From NCBI GenBank assembly GCA_009774345.1, contig VSNR01000007.1:1-47527 (forward strand): a stretch of 47,527 nucleotides of DNA. The letters are read 5' to 3'. Positions 1-8,384 of the stretch are shown here, piece by piece. The notes under the pieces were generated by a model. It worked only from the letters and a program-made list of their open reading frames with translations, was not told where the DNA came from and made no database searches. Source of the DNA: Lachnospiraceae bacterium. GTDB taxonomy: Bacteria; Bacillota; Clostridia; Lachnospirales; Lachnospiraceae. Position numbers and translations under genes: made by a program. Numbering within the stretch: position 1 is the stretch's first letter; each line of letters opens with the position of its first letter.

Positions 1-83
1 CAATATGTCTGAAATAAACTGTTTATTTGTGCTGATTTCGTCATAAACCTGTGTATAATTCGTCGGGATTTTAGGATCAAAAT

Positions 84-125
84 AAGCCCACTATCAGCTA
101 TTGAAATATAACTGATAATGGACTT
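84..125. repeat. 14-bp imperfect inverted repeat
   Basis: Arms AAGCCCACTATCAG (84-97) and CTGATAATGGACTT (112-125) pair over 14 positions with two G-U type differences and a 14-nt loop. Neither side has a good T-run, so a factor-independent terminator is possible but weak. Its place just after the possible integrase tail (minus strand) would fit a terminator for that lost gene. Confidence 0.5.
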
Positions 126-148
126 ATGCATTTGTCCGAATATTTAAT

Positions 149-286
149 TCATATCATATTAAGGCTCTCATTTGCATTTGGTGTAAAATTGGTGTAAAAC
201 CATTTACTATACCCTCTGAAATGCCTTATTTTACGCGCTTTTGAGATATAGGAATCACACCCTGCCCCGAAGATTTTTGTTTGTTT
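149..286 (-). pseudogene. possible C-terminal remnant of a tyrosine recombinase
   Basis: A 45-codon open stretch on the minus strand, with no start codon or ribosome site, runs from just after an in-frame TAA to TGA at 149-151. Its last residues read SKWFYTNFTPNANESLNMI. I associate the FYTxFTPN-like ending with the tails of integrases of Gram-positive mobile elements. That is a resemblance from memory, and the stretch is too short to prove anything. The tandem TTTTACACCAA repeat lies inside it and encodes the FYTNFTP part. Confidence 0.2.
178..199. repeat. perfect tandem 11-bp repeat
   Basis: TTGGTGTAAAA occurs twice back to back (178-188 and 189-199). It could be part of an attachment site or simply the codon pattern of the possible integrase tail. 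Confidence 0.6.
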
Positions 287-357
287 TTACAGAAATTAAT
301 ATAGCATGAATATGACCAAAAATCAAGGTAAATTTAAATAATGCTTGTTTGCTGCCG

Positions 358-1659
358 TTACTTACACAGACTGTCTAGCACATTAAAATAAGTCTCGAAT
401 GTTTTCCGACAGCACATTGGATCTGAGATTTCTATCCCTGCACTCCTAAGTCCAACAAGTGCAAACGCCATCGCCATTCGATGATCTTCATATGTTTGAA
501 TAACTGCCGGTTTTGGTATGCCAGGATGTATCGTGATGGCATCCTTCTCCTCCTCACAGGCAATGCCAAGGCGCGTAAGTTCGGTTGCAATCGCATGAAT
601 ACGATCTGATTCCTGCAGTCTAATATGTCCAATATTCTCAATACGGACATCGCTGTCTGCAAAGGGTGCCAGCGCTGCAAGCGTCATCGTCTGGTCTGAA
701 AAATCTTTCATATCGACCGTGATGCCTTTTAATTTACCATTTGAAGCGCCTCTCACTTCGATACCATCCGGCGTATCGTTGACCTCTGCCCCCATTTTCT
801 CCAACAGTTTTAAAAATTTTAAATCGCCCTGCATACAATTCCATGTGACATTTTTTACCACCGTCCTGCCGCCTGTCAGTACCGCCGCCGCATAGAAATA
901 GCAGGCTGCCGAGACATCCGGCTCGATCTGATAACAGCCTGATTGATATTTCATACCACTTTTTATATGATACCGTTCACCGTCAAACGCCACCACTGCA
1001 CCGAATTGTTCCATCATTTTGCGCGTAATCTGTATGTAGGAGCCGTCCTTGCGCGCACTTGTGATTTCGATGTGAAGCCCTTGTTTTATCATAGATGAAA
1101 CCAACAACAAAGCGCTTAGAAACTGCGTACTTTCACTGATATCGAGTTTTACACTGCATCTCTCATCCGCAGGCCGTCTTCCTCTGATTCCCTTTATTTG
1201 CACAGGGAGAAAGCCTTCTTTGTCAAGACAGACAATCTCTGCTCCCAGCTCCTCTAATACTTTAAATAATGGTTTCATAGGGCGTTTTTTCATCTGCTCC
1301 GAAGCATTTATGACAAATGTGCCCTCTGCCATGGCAAGCATTGCCGTCAAAAATCTTGCGGCAGTGCCAGCGCTTCCGACGTAAATTTCCCCGGATGTGA
1401 CGGGAATGGTCCCATTACATCCCTGCACTGTGACGATTTTTGCATTCTCATCAATCTTTGTCTGAAAGCCAAGGGACTTTAGCGAACCGAGAAAATTTCT
1501 CGAATCTTCACTGAACAACACGCCTTTCAATGTCGTCGTTCCATCTGCAAGCGCCGCCATCAGCAGTGCTCTGTTCGTCATGCTCTTTGACCCCGGCACC
1601 TCAACCACCCAGTCAACGGGCTTGTGAAGTTTTTGTACTTTATAATTTCCTACTGCCAT
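358..1659 (-). CDS. aroA: 3-phosphoshikimate 1-carboxyvinyltransferase (EPSP synthase)
   Basis: Transfers the enolpyruvyl group of phosphoenolpyruvate to shikimate-3-phosphate, the sixth step of the cytosolic shikimate pathway to chorismate. The 433-aa product has the family length and its signatures in order: PGSKSMTNR (residues 22-30, substrate binding), GSAGTAARFL, an ESDRI string and YEDHRMAMAFAL near the C-terminus. I chose ATG at 1659 because AAAGGAAA sits 7 bases before it; an in-frame ATG at 1677 has no comparable site. It stands alone: no other aro gene is in the window, and it is divergent from the lipoprotein gene to its right. A 16-bp sequence resembling the end of the 160-bp repeat at 18359-18518 lies just upstream of the start. 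Function is secure from motifs. Confidence 0.96.
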   Translation of the reverse strand: MAVGNYKVQKLHKPVDWVVEVPGSKSMTNRALLMAALADGTTTLKGVLFSEDSRNFLGSLKSLGFQTKIDENAKIVTVQGCNGTIPVTSGEIYVGSAGTAARFLTAMLAMAEGTFVINASEQMKKRPMKPLFKVLEELGAEIVCLDKEGFLPVQIKGIRGRRPADERCSVKLDISESTQFLSALLLVSSMIKQGLHIEITSARKDGSYIQITRKMMEQFGAVVAFDGERYHIKSGMKYQSGCYQIEPDVSAACYFYAAAVLTGGRTVVKNVTWNCMQGDLKFLKLLEKMGAEVNDTPDGIEVRGASNGKLKGITVDMKDFSDQTMTLAALAPFADSDVRIENIGHIRLQESDRIHAIATELTRLGIACEEEKDAITIHPGIPKPAVIQTYEDHRMAMAFALVGLRSAGIEISDPMCCRKTFETYFNVLDSLCK

Positions 1660-1675
1660 GATACTATTTCCTTTC

Positions 1676-1691
1676 ATTTTCCTACAATTCC
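1676..1691. repeat. short copy of the dispersed repeat end
   Basis: ATTTTCCTACAATTCC here matches the end of the palindromic element at 18359-18518 (TTATTTTCCTACAGTTCCT at 18500-18518) with one difference over the shared bases. It lies 17-32 bases before the aroA start, in the 5' leader. It may be a solo repeat end or a chance match. Confidence 0.35.
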
Positions 1692-1844
1692 ATATCGTTT
1701 TTCAAACACGCCCTAAAGTTTATCACACTATACTGTTTTTCACAATATCCGATAAGGAACTGCAACCTGCTACTGTTTTTTCCCTCATTTGTAATATAGA
1801 CTATATATAGCTTTATCATTCTCACAGAAAGGAGTTCATCTATT

Positions 1845-2888
1845 ATGAAAAAACATTCTATTTTATTATTGTCATCCACTTTATCCATCATCCTAGTACT
1901 GTCTGGCTGCGGAAGCACTTATTCTGCAAATACAATAGGCAGCAGCGAAGACCAGCCAACAGATATCGCCGCATTTTCAAATGACGCATCCAGCAGCGAA
2001 GAGGAAACCAATTATCCTGTGCCGTACAATGAAACCGAAGCTGCTGAGCAGTCTGCATTGTGCAGTCTCCCTCTGCACTCCGCAAACACGCTGGCTGAGC
2101 AGGGCGGACCCTACGGAAAAATCTCCTTGTCCATTCCCGATGGCTGGCTCTTTAACACCTGCCCGCCAGACAGCGATGAACTGCTGAGTGGTCTGTATGG
2201 CATCCGTTTCTATCCAGAAGGCGCAGAAGACAGCGGCATCGAGCTTGTCTATGCAGACTCCTTTGGCGTCTGCGGGACAGGACTTTATGAGGAAACTGCC
2301 ACCATTGCCGGAAATCCGGCTCATATTGGCACCTATGACAATCATACCTATTGGGATTTTATCGCTTTCGAAGAGGATTATGCTGGCATTGTCGCCCTCA
2401 CATACAACGTGGAGGGCTGGTGGGAAGAATACAGTGAACAGGCGATGGAGATTCTTGGCACGCTCTCCTATGACGCTTCTGATAAAGAGGGCGGCGCATA
2501 CATTCGCACGCCTGAAGACGAGCTGGATAAAATCGGGCTTTATCTGACACTGGAAAAAATAACCCCGGCAGGCGCAACGCTTGTGTTTCGCCAGTATGAT
2601 GCAAAAGCGCCCACCGGCGAACTGGAATATGGGGACGCTTTTACGCTGGAAGTTCTAAAAAATAATCAGTGGGAAGCAGTTCCTGTCGCCGTCACCGGAG
2701 ACTATGGATTTCACCAAATTGCATACAGCATTCCCAAACAGAATTCCACCAAACAGGAGCTAAACTGGGAATGGCTGTATGGTACACTGGAAGCCGGCAG
2801 CTACAGAATCCAAACGGAAATCGTGGATTTCAGGGCAAGCGGAGATTTTGACAAATACAGCATTTCCGCACAGTTTATCTTGAATTAA
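1845..2888 (+). CDS. exported lipoprotein with bacterial Ig-like C-terminal domain
   Basis: A 347-aa secreted lipoprotein of unknown role. Residues 1-21 form a lipoprotein leader (MKK, hydrophobic core, LSGC with lipidated Cys22), followed by a Ser/Glu-rich linker to about residue 60. The middle part (about 75-210) is a compact unrecognised domain. From about residue 225 (GLYLTLEKITPAGATLVF, then PTGELEYG) it has the look of an Ig-like domain common in clostridial lipoproteins, which describe a β-sandwich but not a function. AAGGAG lies 10 bases before the ATG. It is monocistronic, divergent from aroA and convergent with the AI-2E transporter gene. It could be a surface binding protein or part of a transporter lacking its partner. 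Confidence 0.8.
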   Translation: MKKHSILLLSSTLSIILVLSGCGSTYSANTIGSSEDQPTDIAAFSNDASSSEEETNYPVPYNETEAAEQSALCSLPLHSANTLAEQGGPYGKISLSIPDGWLFNTCPPDSDELLSGLYGIRFYPEGAEDSGIELVYADSFGVCGTGLYEETATIAGNPAHIGTYDNHTYWDFIAFEEDYAGIVALTYNVEGWWEEYSEQAMEILGTLSYDASDKEGGAYIRTPEDELDKIGLYLTLEKITPAGATLVFRQYDAKAPTGELEYGDAFTLEVLKNNQWEAVPVAVTGDYGFHQIAYSIPKQNSTKQELNWEWLYGTLEAGSYRIQTEIVDFRASGDFDKYSISAQFILN

Positions 2889-2928
2889 ATCTGCATCCTG
2901 TCATTTGCCCGATACGCACGGCAGATTT
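2887..2928 (+). terminator. candidate terminator between convergent genes
   Basis: Arms AAATCTGC (2887-2894) and GCAGATTT (2921-2928) with a 26-nt loop, followed on the plus strand by TATTTAG. The 5' arm overlaps the lipoprotein stop and the 3' arm touches the transporter stop, so it could serve both directions. The long loop makes it weaker than a typical intrinsic terminator. Confidence 0.4.
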
Positions 2929-4058
2929 TATTTAGAGCGCGTACCGGATGCATTCATGTCATTTTTCAAAAGCTGGTAAACTGCCGCTGCCAGCGGAACG
3001 CCCAGCAGCATGCCGCCGACACCGATGACACCGCCGCCAACAGTCACGGCGGCAAGCACCCACACACCCGGCAGTCCGATTGAGGAGCCGACCACGCGCG
3101 GATAGATCAGATTGCCTTCGAGCTGCTGCAAAGCTACCAGAAACGCAATAAATATAATGGCTTTTACCGGTGAGATCGTAAAGATCATAAATGCACCGAC
3201 GATCGCACCGATGTAGGCGCCTGCAATCGGAATGAGCGCCGTAAAGCCTACCAGACAGCCTATCATCGCAGCGTATGGCAGCCGCAGAAGCAGCATACCG
3301 CCCATGCAGAGCAGTCCGAGAATGACAGCCTCGGTACACTGACCCACGATAAAACTGTGAAACGACTGGTCCAGAACGTCCACAACATAGTAAAATTTTT
3401 TCGTCATCTTCTCTGGCAGATACCGCACAAACAGCCGCCGGAACTGTCCGCCCAGCCGCTCCTTGCCAACCAGCAGATAAATGGCAAAAACCAACCCGAC
3501 TGTCAGGGTGACAACGGTGGAAAATACAGACGAAATAATACTTGTCGCCGCCCCCATCACACCGCCGAGACCATTGAGTAAAATGTTTATGACTTTTGTG
3601 AAGGTCTCCTGCCAGTCTGTCTCACTGCCCTGAAACATGTTGTTCTCCGCTGACAAAAAGGCACTGATCTGTAGATTGTCCTCCATCCAGACAACGATGT
3701 TGTCCAGAACACCCGGCAGTTCTTCTAACAGGATTTGCAGGCAGCCAATCAGCTCTGGCACAATCATCTGTACAATCAGTACCGCAATCAGAAATATGCA
3801 CAAAAATGCAAGCAGCATGCAGATCGGACGGCACATTTTTTTTGCGGCTTCTTTTTTGCACTTTGGCGCCACATGGCGCTCCAAAAACTGCATTGGGATA
3901 TTGACGACATACGCGATGGCACAGCCCCAGAACAGCGGCTTTGCCGCGCCGAGCGCCACGCCTGCCAAGCCTGTAAAAGCGGTCCAGTAATGTATCATCA
4001 AAAACAGTACGCCCAGTGTGATTCCCGCACGCAGACAGGTTTTCCATTTCAATTCCAT
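2928..4058 (-). CDS. AI-2E family transporter (YtvI/PerM type)
   Basis: A 376-aa polytopic membrane protein of the AI-2E transporter family (PF01594). Members export or exchange small solutes; roles as autoinducer-2 exporter or Na+/H+ antiporter are described for some. Hydrophobic segments lie near residues 10-50, 70-95, 150-200 (with GLVFAIYLLVGKERL) and several in the C-terminal half. The family's conserved regions are visible, such as YLPEKMTKKFYYVVDVLD, then GFTALIPIAGAYIGAI and QQLEGNLIYPRVVGSSIGLP. ATG at 4058 is preferred over GTG at 4067 because GAGGTG precedes it by 6 bases. It probably has its own promoter inside the 3' end of the upstream ATPase gene. Family assignment is secure; the substrate is unknown. 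Confidence 0.9.
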   Translation of the reverse strand: MELKWKTCLRAGITLGVLFLMIHYWTAFTGLAGVALGAAKPLFWGCAIAYVVNIPMQFLERHVAPKCKKEAAKKMCRPICMLLAFLCIFLIAVLIVQMIVPELIGCLQILLEELPGVLDNIVVWMEDNLQISAFLSAENNMFQGSETDWQETFTKVINILLNGLGGVMGAATSIISSVFSTVVTLTVGLVFAIYLLVGKERLGGQFRRLFVRYLPEKMTKKFYYVVDVLDQSFHSFIVGQCTEAVILGLLCMGGMLLLRLPYAAMIGCLVGFTALIPIAGAYIGAIVGAFMIFTISPVKAIIFIAFLVALQQLEGNLIYPRVVGSSIGLPGVWVLAAVTVGGGVIGVGGMLLGVPLAAAVYQLLKNDMNASGTRSK

Positions 4059-4125
4059 TCGTTTCACCTCATACTTCGTCTTTTATGTTTTGTGACTTGC
4101 TTTATCAATATATAACTATTTTCTC

Positions 4126-4153
4126 ATTATACCAGAATCAATGAAAACTGCAA
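4126..4153 (-). promoter_or_regulatory. promoter for the AI-2E transporter gene
   Basis: Minus-strand -35 TTGCAG (4148-4153), 16-base spacer and perfect -10 TATAAT (4126-4131), 68 bases before the transporter start. The -35 box lies within the last codons of the ATPase/nuclease gene. Confidence 0.5.
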
Positions 4154-5730
4154 GAATCTTTTCGTACTTTCTCGATGATGCAGTGATGTGGCTTCTTTCG
4201 ATTATCTTTCTCATAATTGATGCCGACAAGCAGGATTTCTCCTGTATAATTTTCAAACGCCTGCATGTACTGCCTGTCCTTAATCTGCTGTATCGCTGCA
4301 CTGACACTTCTGTCATATTTGAGTTCCACTACAATTGCCGGTTTGTTCGTGTGCGGCAGTGGCAGAAATGCCACATCTGCAAAGCCTTTCCCAGCCGGAA
4401 GCTCGCGTATCAGTTTATAATCCTTTCTCGCGCTATAATACGCAAGGCCAATCGCGCTTCCAAGTGCATTTTCATCATTATACGTCAGGATTGAAGCGAC
4501 TTCCATATGTGCCTTGCCGAGTCCAGCGGCTACACTGTCCGCATCTCCTCTCAATGTATCTTCCAACAGTTCTTCAGACGCTTTTAACACCTGCATGATC
4601 CTAGACCATTCGCCTACGCTCATGGCATTCTCAAATTCACCGATAATTTCCCTATTGGGAATAAACGCCTCCTGTGTCTTGGAATCATATCCCAGATATC
4701 CCAGATGAACCAACAGTGTAAGCACATCATCCTTTGTGTGAAAATTGCGCATGTCATTCTGAAAGCTGCGCGTATTGATCCTGACGCGTCCGCCGCCGAG
4801 CATTAGCAAGATATCCGGCCGAAGTCCGTCAAAATCCATGTCAATATAGATTTTGAGTGCATCATAGGTCTCAGTGGAAGTCCAATAGTTTGATAATCTA
4901 TGGCAAACCATCGCTTCCACAACAGAACGTGGATTGTAAATATGGCGAAATTCCGTAAAACAGTATCCATCATACCAACTGCCCATTTCATTAAAATCCA
5001 TGTCATACTGATCGCATAACACCTTTACTTCCGCCTCTGTAAAGCCCGTATACTGTTCCAACGTTTTCTGATCTGTCATCGAATATTCCCAAAACATATT
5101 CAGTGCAGAATGCTGCCCGTATTTTTTCACTGGAAGAATCCCTGTCACGTAGGCAAGCGCGACATAGGGCTGGTCTTTTAACAGGTCCCGCAGGAAATCA
5201 AGATACTGTTTTTGCATTGTCTCGGACTCCTGCCGCTCACGCATCACGCAGTCCCACTCATCAATCAGAATCACAAACTTCTTCTTTGTCTTTACATAAA
5301 TTTTTTCCAGCACCTCCGCCAGTACTGTGATTTTCTCTGAAAAAAACTCACCATATGTCTCTCGTAGTTCCTCAATAACATTCCATTCGAGATATTCTGT
5401 CACTTCCTGCTTTCTTGCGCGGATCAAAAACTGCTGCATATTTAGATAAATCACATCCAACTGATTCAGATACTGCAAAAAGGTCTGTTCTCTTTCGATC
5501 TGGCGTCCCCGGAACAAATCAGCAGAATCACATCCACGGCTGTAATATGCCGCAAGCATCTTTAGTGCCATTGACTTTCCAAAACGCCGCGGTCTACTGA
5601 CGCAGATATATTTTTGCTGTGTACCGACACATTTGTTAGTGTGGGCTATTAATCCCGTTTTATCTACATAGATTTCAGATCGGACTGCTTCCCAAAATCC
5701 CTCATTGTCTGGATTCAGATAGATTCCCAT
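4138..5730 (-). CDS. AAA-ATPase-like / PD-(D/E)XK nuclease-like protein, copy 1
   Basis: A 530-aa cytosolic protein of the AAA-ATPase_like (PF09820) plus PDDEXK_9 (PF08011) architecture, which is widespread in gut bacteria and often multicopy; its role is not established. The P-loop variant RPRRFGKS is at 46-53 and Walker B ILIDEWD at 154-160. The C-terminal nuclease-like core shows D452 (GFADV), then E469-L-K471 (VVELKYD), then a Gln-rich helix AIQQIKDRQY, matching the D-(E)xK pattern. It is collinear with the second copy at 10259-11833, nearly without gaps. ATG at 5730 is 8 bases after GGGAGGTG; the in-frame ATG at 5748 lies inside that ribosome site region and is unlikely. The gene sits just after a codirectional anti-sigma gene and carries its own promoter with a hairpin over the ribosome site, as selfish or dosage-sensitive genes do. 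Confidence 0.88.
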   Translation of the reverse strand: MGIYLNPDNEGFWEAVRSEIYVDKTGLIAHTNKCVGTQQKYICVSRPRRFGKSMALKMLAAYYSRGCDSADLFRGRQIEREQTFLQYLNQLDVIYLNMQQFLIRARKQEVTEYLEWNVIEELRETYGEFFSEKITVLAEVLEKIYVKTKKKFVILIDEWDCVMRERQESETMQKQYLDFLRDLLKDQPYVALAYVTGILPVKKYGQHSALNMFWEYSMTDQKTLEQYTGFTEAEVKVLCDQYDMDFNEMGSWYDGYCFTEFRHIYNPRSVVEAMVCHRLSNYWTSTETYDALKIYIDMDFDGLRPDILLMLGGGRVRINTRSFQNDMRNFHTKDDVLTLLVHLGYLGYDSKTQEAFIPNREIIGEFENAMSVGEWSRIMQVLKASEELLEDTLRGDADSVAAGLGKAHMEVASILTYNDENALGSAIGLAYYSARKDYKLIRELPAGKGFADVAFLPLPHTNKPAIVVELKYDRSVSAAIQQIKDRQYMQAFENYTGEILLVGINYEKDNRKKPHHCIIEKVRKDSCSFH

Positions 5731-5737
5731 AATAAAA

Positions 5738-5770
5738 GCACCTCCCATTAGTCTATTATATGGGAGGTGC
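5738..5770 (-). promoter_or_regulatory. inverted repeat across -10 box and ribosome site, copy 1
   Basis: Perfect 11-bp arms GCACCTCCCAT (5738-5748) and ATGGGAGGTGC (5760-5770) with an 11-nt loop that holds most of the -10 box. On the minus strand the downstream arm contains the GGGAGG ribosome site. Because the upstream arm lies in the promoter spacer, it is absent from RNA begun at this promoter but present in read-through RNA, which should then hide the ribosome site. The same layout with different stem bases occurs at 11841-11873. Confidence 0.85.
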
Positions 5771-5783
5771 GGGGAATTAACAA
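5755..5783 (-). promoter_or_regulatory. sigma-A-type promoter of ATPase/nuclease copy 1
   Basis: Minus-strand -35 TTGTTA (5778-5783), 17-base spacer, -10 TATAAT (5755-5760). The -35 begins 16 bases after the stop of the anti-sigma gene. A perfect 10-bp palindrome GTAATATTAC (5786-5795) lies just upstream of the -35. Confidence 0.75.
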
Positions 5784-5799
5784 GCGTAATATTACTTGT

Positions 5800-6990
5800 T
5801 TATCCCTCTAATCCATAAAACTGTATTTTCCATCCGTCTTCCTGCTTGATAAATTCAATCGTCAGATACAGAAACATATCCTCATGATTACTGTCCCTGA
5901 ATTCGAAAGAAATAACATGTGTACTGCCAATTTCTTTTATACCTGTATCAGCCAGTCCTTTCAGTGTAAGCCCGCTTATTGTGCCTGCGCCAGTTGCGTC
6001 CAAGCCCTTATAAACTTCTATATCCCATTCATAGGGACTGGATAAATAGCGCTGAACGGCGTCTGTATTGCCGCCAAAGTATGCCGCCACAAAATTTTCC
6101 GCAATGCTTTTGATCTCCTGAGCATCTTCTGACAAAGTTTCTTCGGGATTTTCCGCATACGCCAATACTCTGAAAGTCTCAATCATGGAATGAAATCTGG
6201 CTCCCGTTCCCTCTTCTGCCTCGACGATATAGCTTGCAGTGATAACGAATACACCGCCAAGACCATTGTCTACAAAATAGACTTCCTTCACTTCGCAATC
6301 CCATGCCGTTCCTTCCTCTGCGCGAAGATACAGTCCTTTAGGAAACTCAGAGACGATAATGTCCGATACATTAACATCGTGTTCTGACAGTTCCTGCTTC
6401 ATTTCACTGGCGGCATCTTCCACGGAAACTGCCTGTGCCTGCGTAATTCGAATTTCACCTGTGGGAAATTTGTCATAAAACGCCTGTGTATTCTCCACAA
6501 TCTCCTGTATTTTTTGCTTCTTCTCTTTCTCTGGTAAATCTGCAAGCAGCACTGCATTGTCCCTGATGGCATCCTCTCTTGTATAAATCATGCGTTTTCC
6601 ACGGATAATATGGCAGTCTGCCTCTTGCGTCATCTCATAAAAATCCGTATCAACATAAATGGCAAATCCTGCCTCCTGTGCTTCCTCTGGCAGTTCTCCA
6701 TAGGCCTCATGGGAAATATTCTCTTTTATCCCCTCCACGATCAGCGAGAGATCTTTTGGCGGGAACAGTTCTTCCAGCAAGTGCTCTACATGCTCCCTGA
6801 TCTGTGCCGCCATCACCTGCCCCGCAGGAACAAATCTCATAAACAGCACAAGGATACAGGCGGCTGCCACACTGACATAAAGCACTCTTTTTCGCCCGGT
6901 GCTACAGATCTTTTTTATATTCAAAGCCTCATCCAGCATTTCGTCCGGGATATTTCCTATCAGCGCTAACAGTCTCTCATCCGGTTTCAT
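5800..6990 (-). CDS. membrane anti-sigma-like protein paired with ECF sigma factor
   Basis: A 396-aa single-pass membrane protein. Residues 1-35 are cytosolic (PDEMLDEALNIKK resembles the short N-termini of clostridial anti-sigma proteins), a membrane helix follows at about 36-56 (VLYVSVAAACILVLFMRFV), and the remaining ~340 residues should be outside. The outer part has no catalytic motif; its C-terminal region (about 290-396) looks like a small α/β fold of the kind that follows sigma-linked membrane proteins, with alternating hydrophobic strands. The ATG overlaps the sigma-factor stop as ATGA (6987-6990), a classic co-translated sigma/anti-sigma layout. Function as the anti-sigma partner is inferred from topology and position, not from a recognised domain. 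Confidence 0.65.
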   Translation of the reverse strand: MKPDERLLALIGNIPDEMLDEALNIKKICSTGRKRVLYVSVAAACILVLFMRFVPAGQVMAAQIREHVEHLLEELFPPKDLSLIVEGIKENISHEAYGELPEEAQEAGFAIYVDTDFYEMTQEADCHIIRGKRMIYTREDAIRDNAVLLADLPEKEKKQKIQEIVENTQAFYDKFPTGEIRITQAQAVSVEDAASEMKQELSEHDVNVSDIIVSEFPKGLYLRAEEGTAWDCEVKEVYFVDNGLGGVFVITASYIVEAEEGTGARFHSMIETFRVLAYAENPEETLSEDAQEIKSIAENFVAAYFGGNTDAVQRYLSSPYEWDIEVYKGLDATGAGTISGLTLKGLADTGIKEIGSTHVISFEFRDSNHEDMFLYLTIEFIKQEDGWKIQFYGLEG

Positions 6991-7541
6991 AGCACAATCC
7001 CCTCTCTCTCCAAATATTGTTTCAGTTTTAATCTTGTCCGATTCAGTTTCGTAGAAACAGTGCTTTCTTTTAGCCCAAATTTTTTGGATAAGACGGAAAT
7101 CTTTTCCATATAAAAATACCGCTGGATAAACAGCGCGCGAGCCGTCAAATCCTGCGTTGATAAAAAAGCCCCAATCGCGCGGTTCACGGTATCATCCGCC
7201 GAAGCCTCCACATCCTGAGATGCCGGAATACAGTCCTGCAATTCTGACAAATAGACTTGCAGATGGCTGTCCCGCATCTGTCTGTGATTATACCGGTATT
7301 TGGACAGCGCCAAATTGCGCACAATCCGGCTGACATAGGCTCTCAGGTACATCGGAGCGTCTGGCGGAATGCTGTTCCATGTCTTTAAGTACGTGTCATT
7401 TTCACACTCCTCGGCATCCTCATTGCACTTTAGAATATTCAAAGCAATGTGAAAACAAATTTTCCCATATTTTAGGGACAATTCGGTAATTGCCTGCTGC
7501 GAACGTTCGAAAAATAATTGCACAATCTTTTTGTCATTCAT
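6987..7541 (-). CDS. ECF-type sigma-70 family RNA polymerase sigma factor
   Basis: A 184-aa sigma factor with only regions 2 and 4. Region 2 includes the CNEDAEECENDTYLKTWNSIP string, where acidic residues replace the usual DAEDVVQE-type motif, followed by the DNA-melting helix (YLRAYVSRIVRNLALSKYR). Region 4 carries the helix-turn-helix ISVLSKKFGLKESTVSTKLNRTR. It directs RNA polymerase to a small regulon, probably in answer to a signal received by the membrane partner. ATG at 7541 is preferred to a longer frame starting at 7607 because GGGAGG lies 9 bases before it. It is the first gene of a two-gene unit. Confidence 0.9.
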   Translation of the reverse strand: MNDKKIVQLFFERSQQAITELSLKYGKICFHIALNILKCNEDAEECENDTYLKTWNSIPPDAPMYLRAYVSRIVRNLALSKYRYNHRQMRDSHLQVYLSELQDCIPASQDVEASADDTVNRAIGAFLSTQDLTARALFIQRYFYMEKISVLSKKFGLKESTVSTKLNRTRLKLKQYLEREGIVL

Positions 7542-7711
7542 TATACTTTCCTCCCACAGTAATTTTCCTCTCATCCTATATGACGCCATCCCTGTACTTT
7601 TCAGCACATGATTTTAAATTTTTTATTTTTGAACAGCCAGCAACCGTCAGTTGACAGATTGAACGGCAACCATGGTGGCAATGCAACCGCCATTTCTGGT
7701 AAAATAATAAT

Positions 7712-7737
7712 CGTCAGAGAGACCACATCCTCTGACG
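7712..7737 (+). promoter_or_regulatory. leader hairpin before the XRE regulator gene
   Basis: Arms CGTCAGAG (7712-7719) and CTCTGACG (7730-7737), 10-nt loop, followed by GTAGATTTTTATAAAA. It could be a weak terminator or attenuator in the 243-bp gap between the divergent sigma gene and the XRE gene. Confidence 0.4.
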
Positions 7738-7784
7738 GTAGATTTTTATAAAACTCATAGAATAAAAAACGAGGAGGATTTATC

Positions 7785-8384
7785 ATGAATATTGGAGACA
7801 GAATACAGACATTAAGAAAATTAAGGGGCATCTCACAGGAGGAGCTTGCCGACAAAATCGGCGTTTCCAGACAGGCCGTTTCCAAATGGGAAAGCGAACA
7901 GAGTACGCCAGATCTTGTAAAAGTGATTTTACTGAGCGATTTTTTTGAGACAACGACAGATTATCTGTTGAAAGGAATCGAACCTGCAAAAGAGGCAGAG
8001 CGAAAACTCCCTGCCACGCTGTTTGCCGCAGCCGGCACGATGCTCAATGCAATCGGTCTTGCTGCGGCTCTGATGATCTGGCTGGAGCGTCAGAGTGCTT
8101 ACGCTGCCGGAATCGGAATCATCCTCATGCTGCTTGGGTCTGGCATCTTTCTGACAGGACAGCTCCTCGACAGCAGCGGCAAGGCAAAGGCAGGGTATTA
8201 TTTTGTCCTGCTGAATATATGGCTGCTACTGCCGGTGCCGCTTGCCTGCTGCTTTTATGCTATCATCGTACAGATTAGCATGATTTGGTCTGTTTCTCTG
8301 CTTATTGCAACGCTGTTTTACTGGGCTGTGTATATCGCAGTATGTGTCACGATCGATATTGTTGTTGTCAGGAGAAATCAATGA
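7785..8384 (+). CDS. XRE-family regulator with C-terminal membrane segments
   Basis: A 199-aa protein. Residues 3-60 are a Cro/CI-type helix-turn-helix (IQTLRKLRGISQEELADKIGV, then SRQAVSKWESEQSTPDL), a form very common in Firmicutes. Residues 70-199 are hydrophobic, with about four membrane segments. This XRE-plus-membrane layout is common in clostridia; such proteins are membrane-tethered regulators of usually unknown targets. GAGGAGG lies 7 bases before the ATG. The gene is the only plus-strand gene between 4 and 18 kb, and its 3' end overlaps the convergent RsgI-like gene by 7 bp. Confidence 0.88.
   Translation: MNIGDRIQTLRKLRGISQEELADKIGVSRQAVSKWESEQSTPDLVKVILLSDFFETTTDYLLKGIEPAKEAERKLPATLFAAAGTMLNAIGLAAALMIWLERQSAYAAGIGIILMLLGSGIFLTGQLLDSSGKAKAGYYFVLLNIWLLLPVPLACCFYAIIVQISMIWSVSLLIATLFYWAVYIAVCVTIDIVVVRRNQ

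Larger units (their letters stand above)
1..357. other. A/T-rich intergenic edge with repeats and a possible integrase tail
   Basis: No complete gene is visible. The stretch holds a 14-bp imperfect inverted repeat (84-125), a perfect tandem 11-bp repeat (178-199) and a short open frame on the minus strand that ends in an FYTNFTPN-like string, recalling C-termini of some tyrosine recombinases. Together these suggest the worn end of an integrated element next to aroA, but this is inference. The rest is A/T-rich with no recognisable signal. Confidence 0.4.

Noticed and set aside
5786..5795. GTAATATTAC palindrome taken as part of the hairpin-promoter unit
   Set aside because: It is not present at the second ATPase/nuclease locus, so it is not part of the shared layout.
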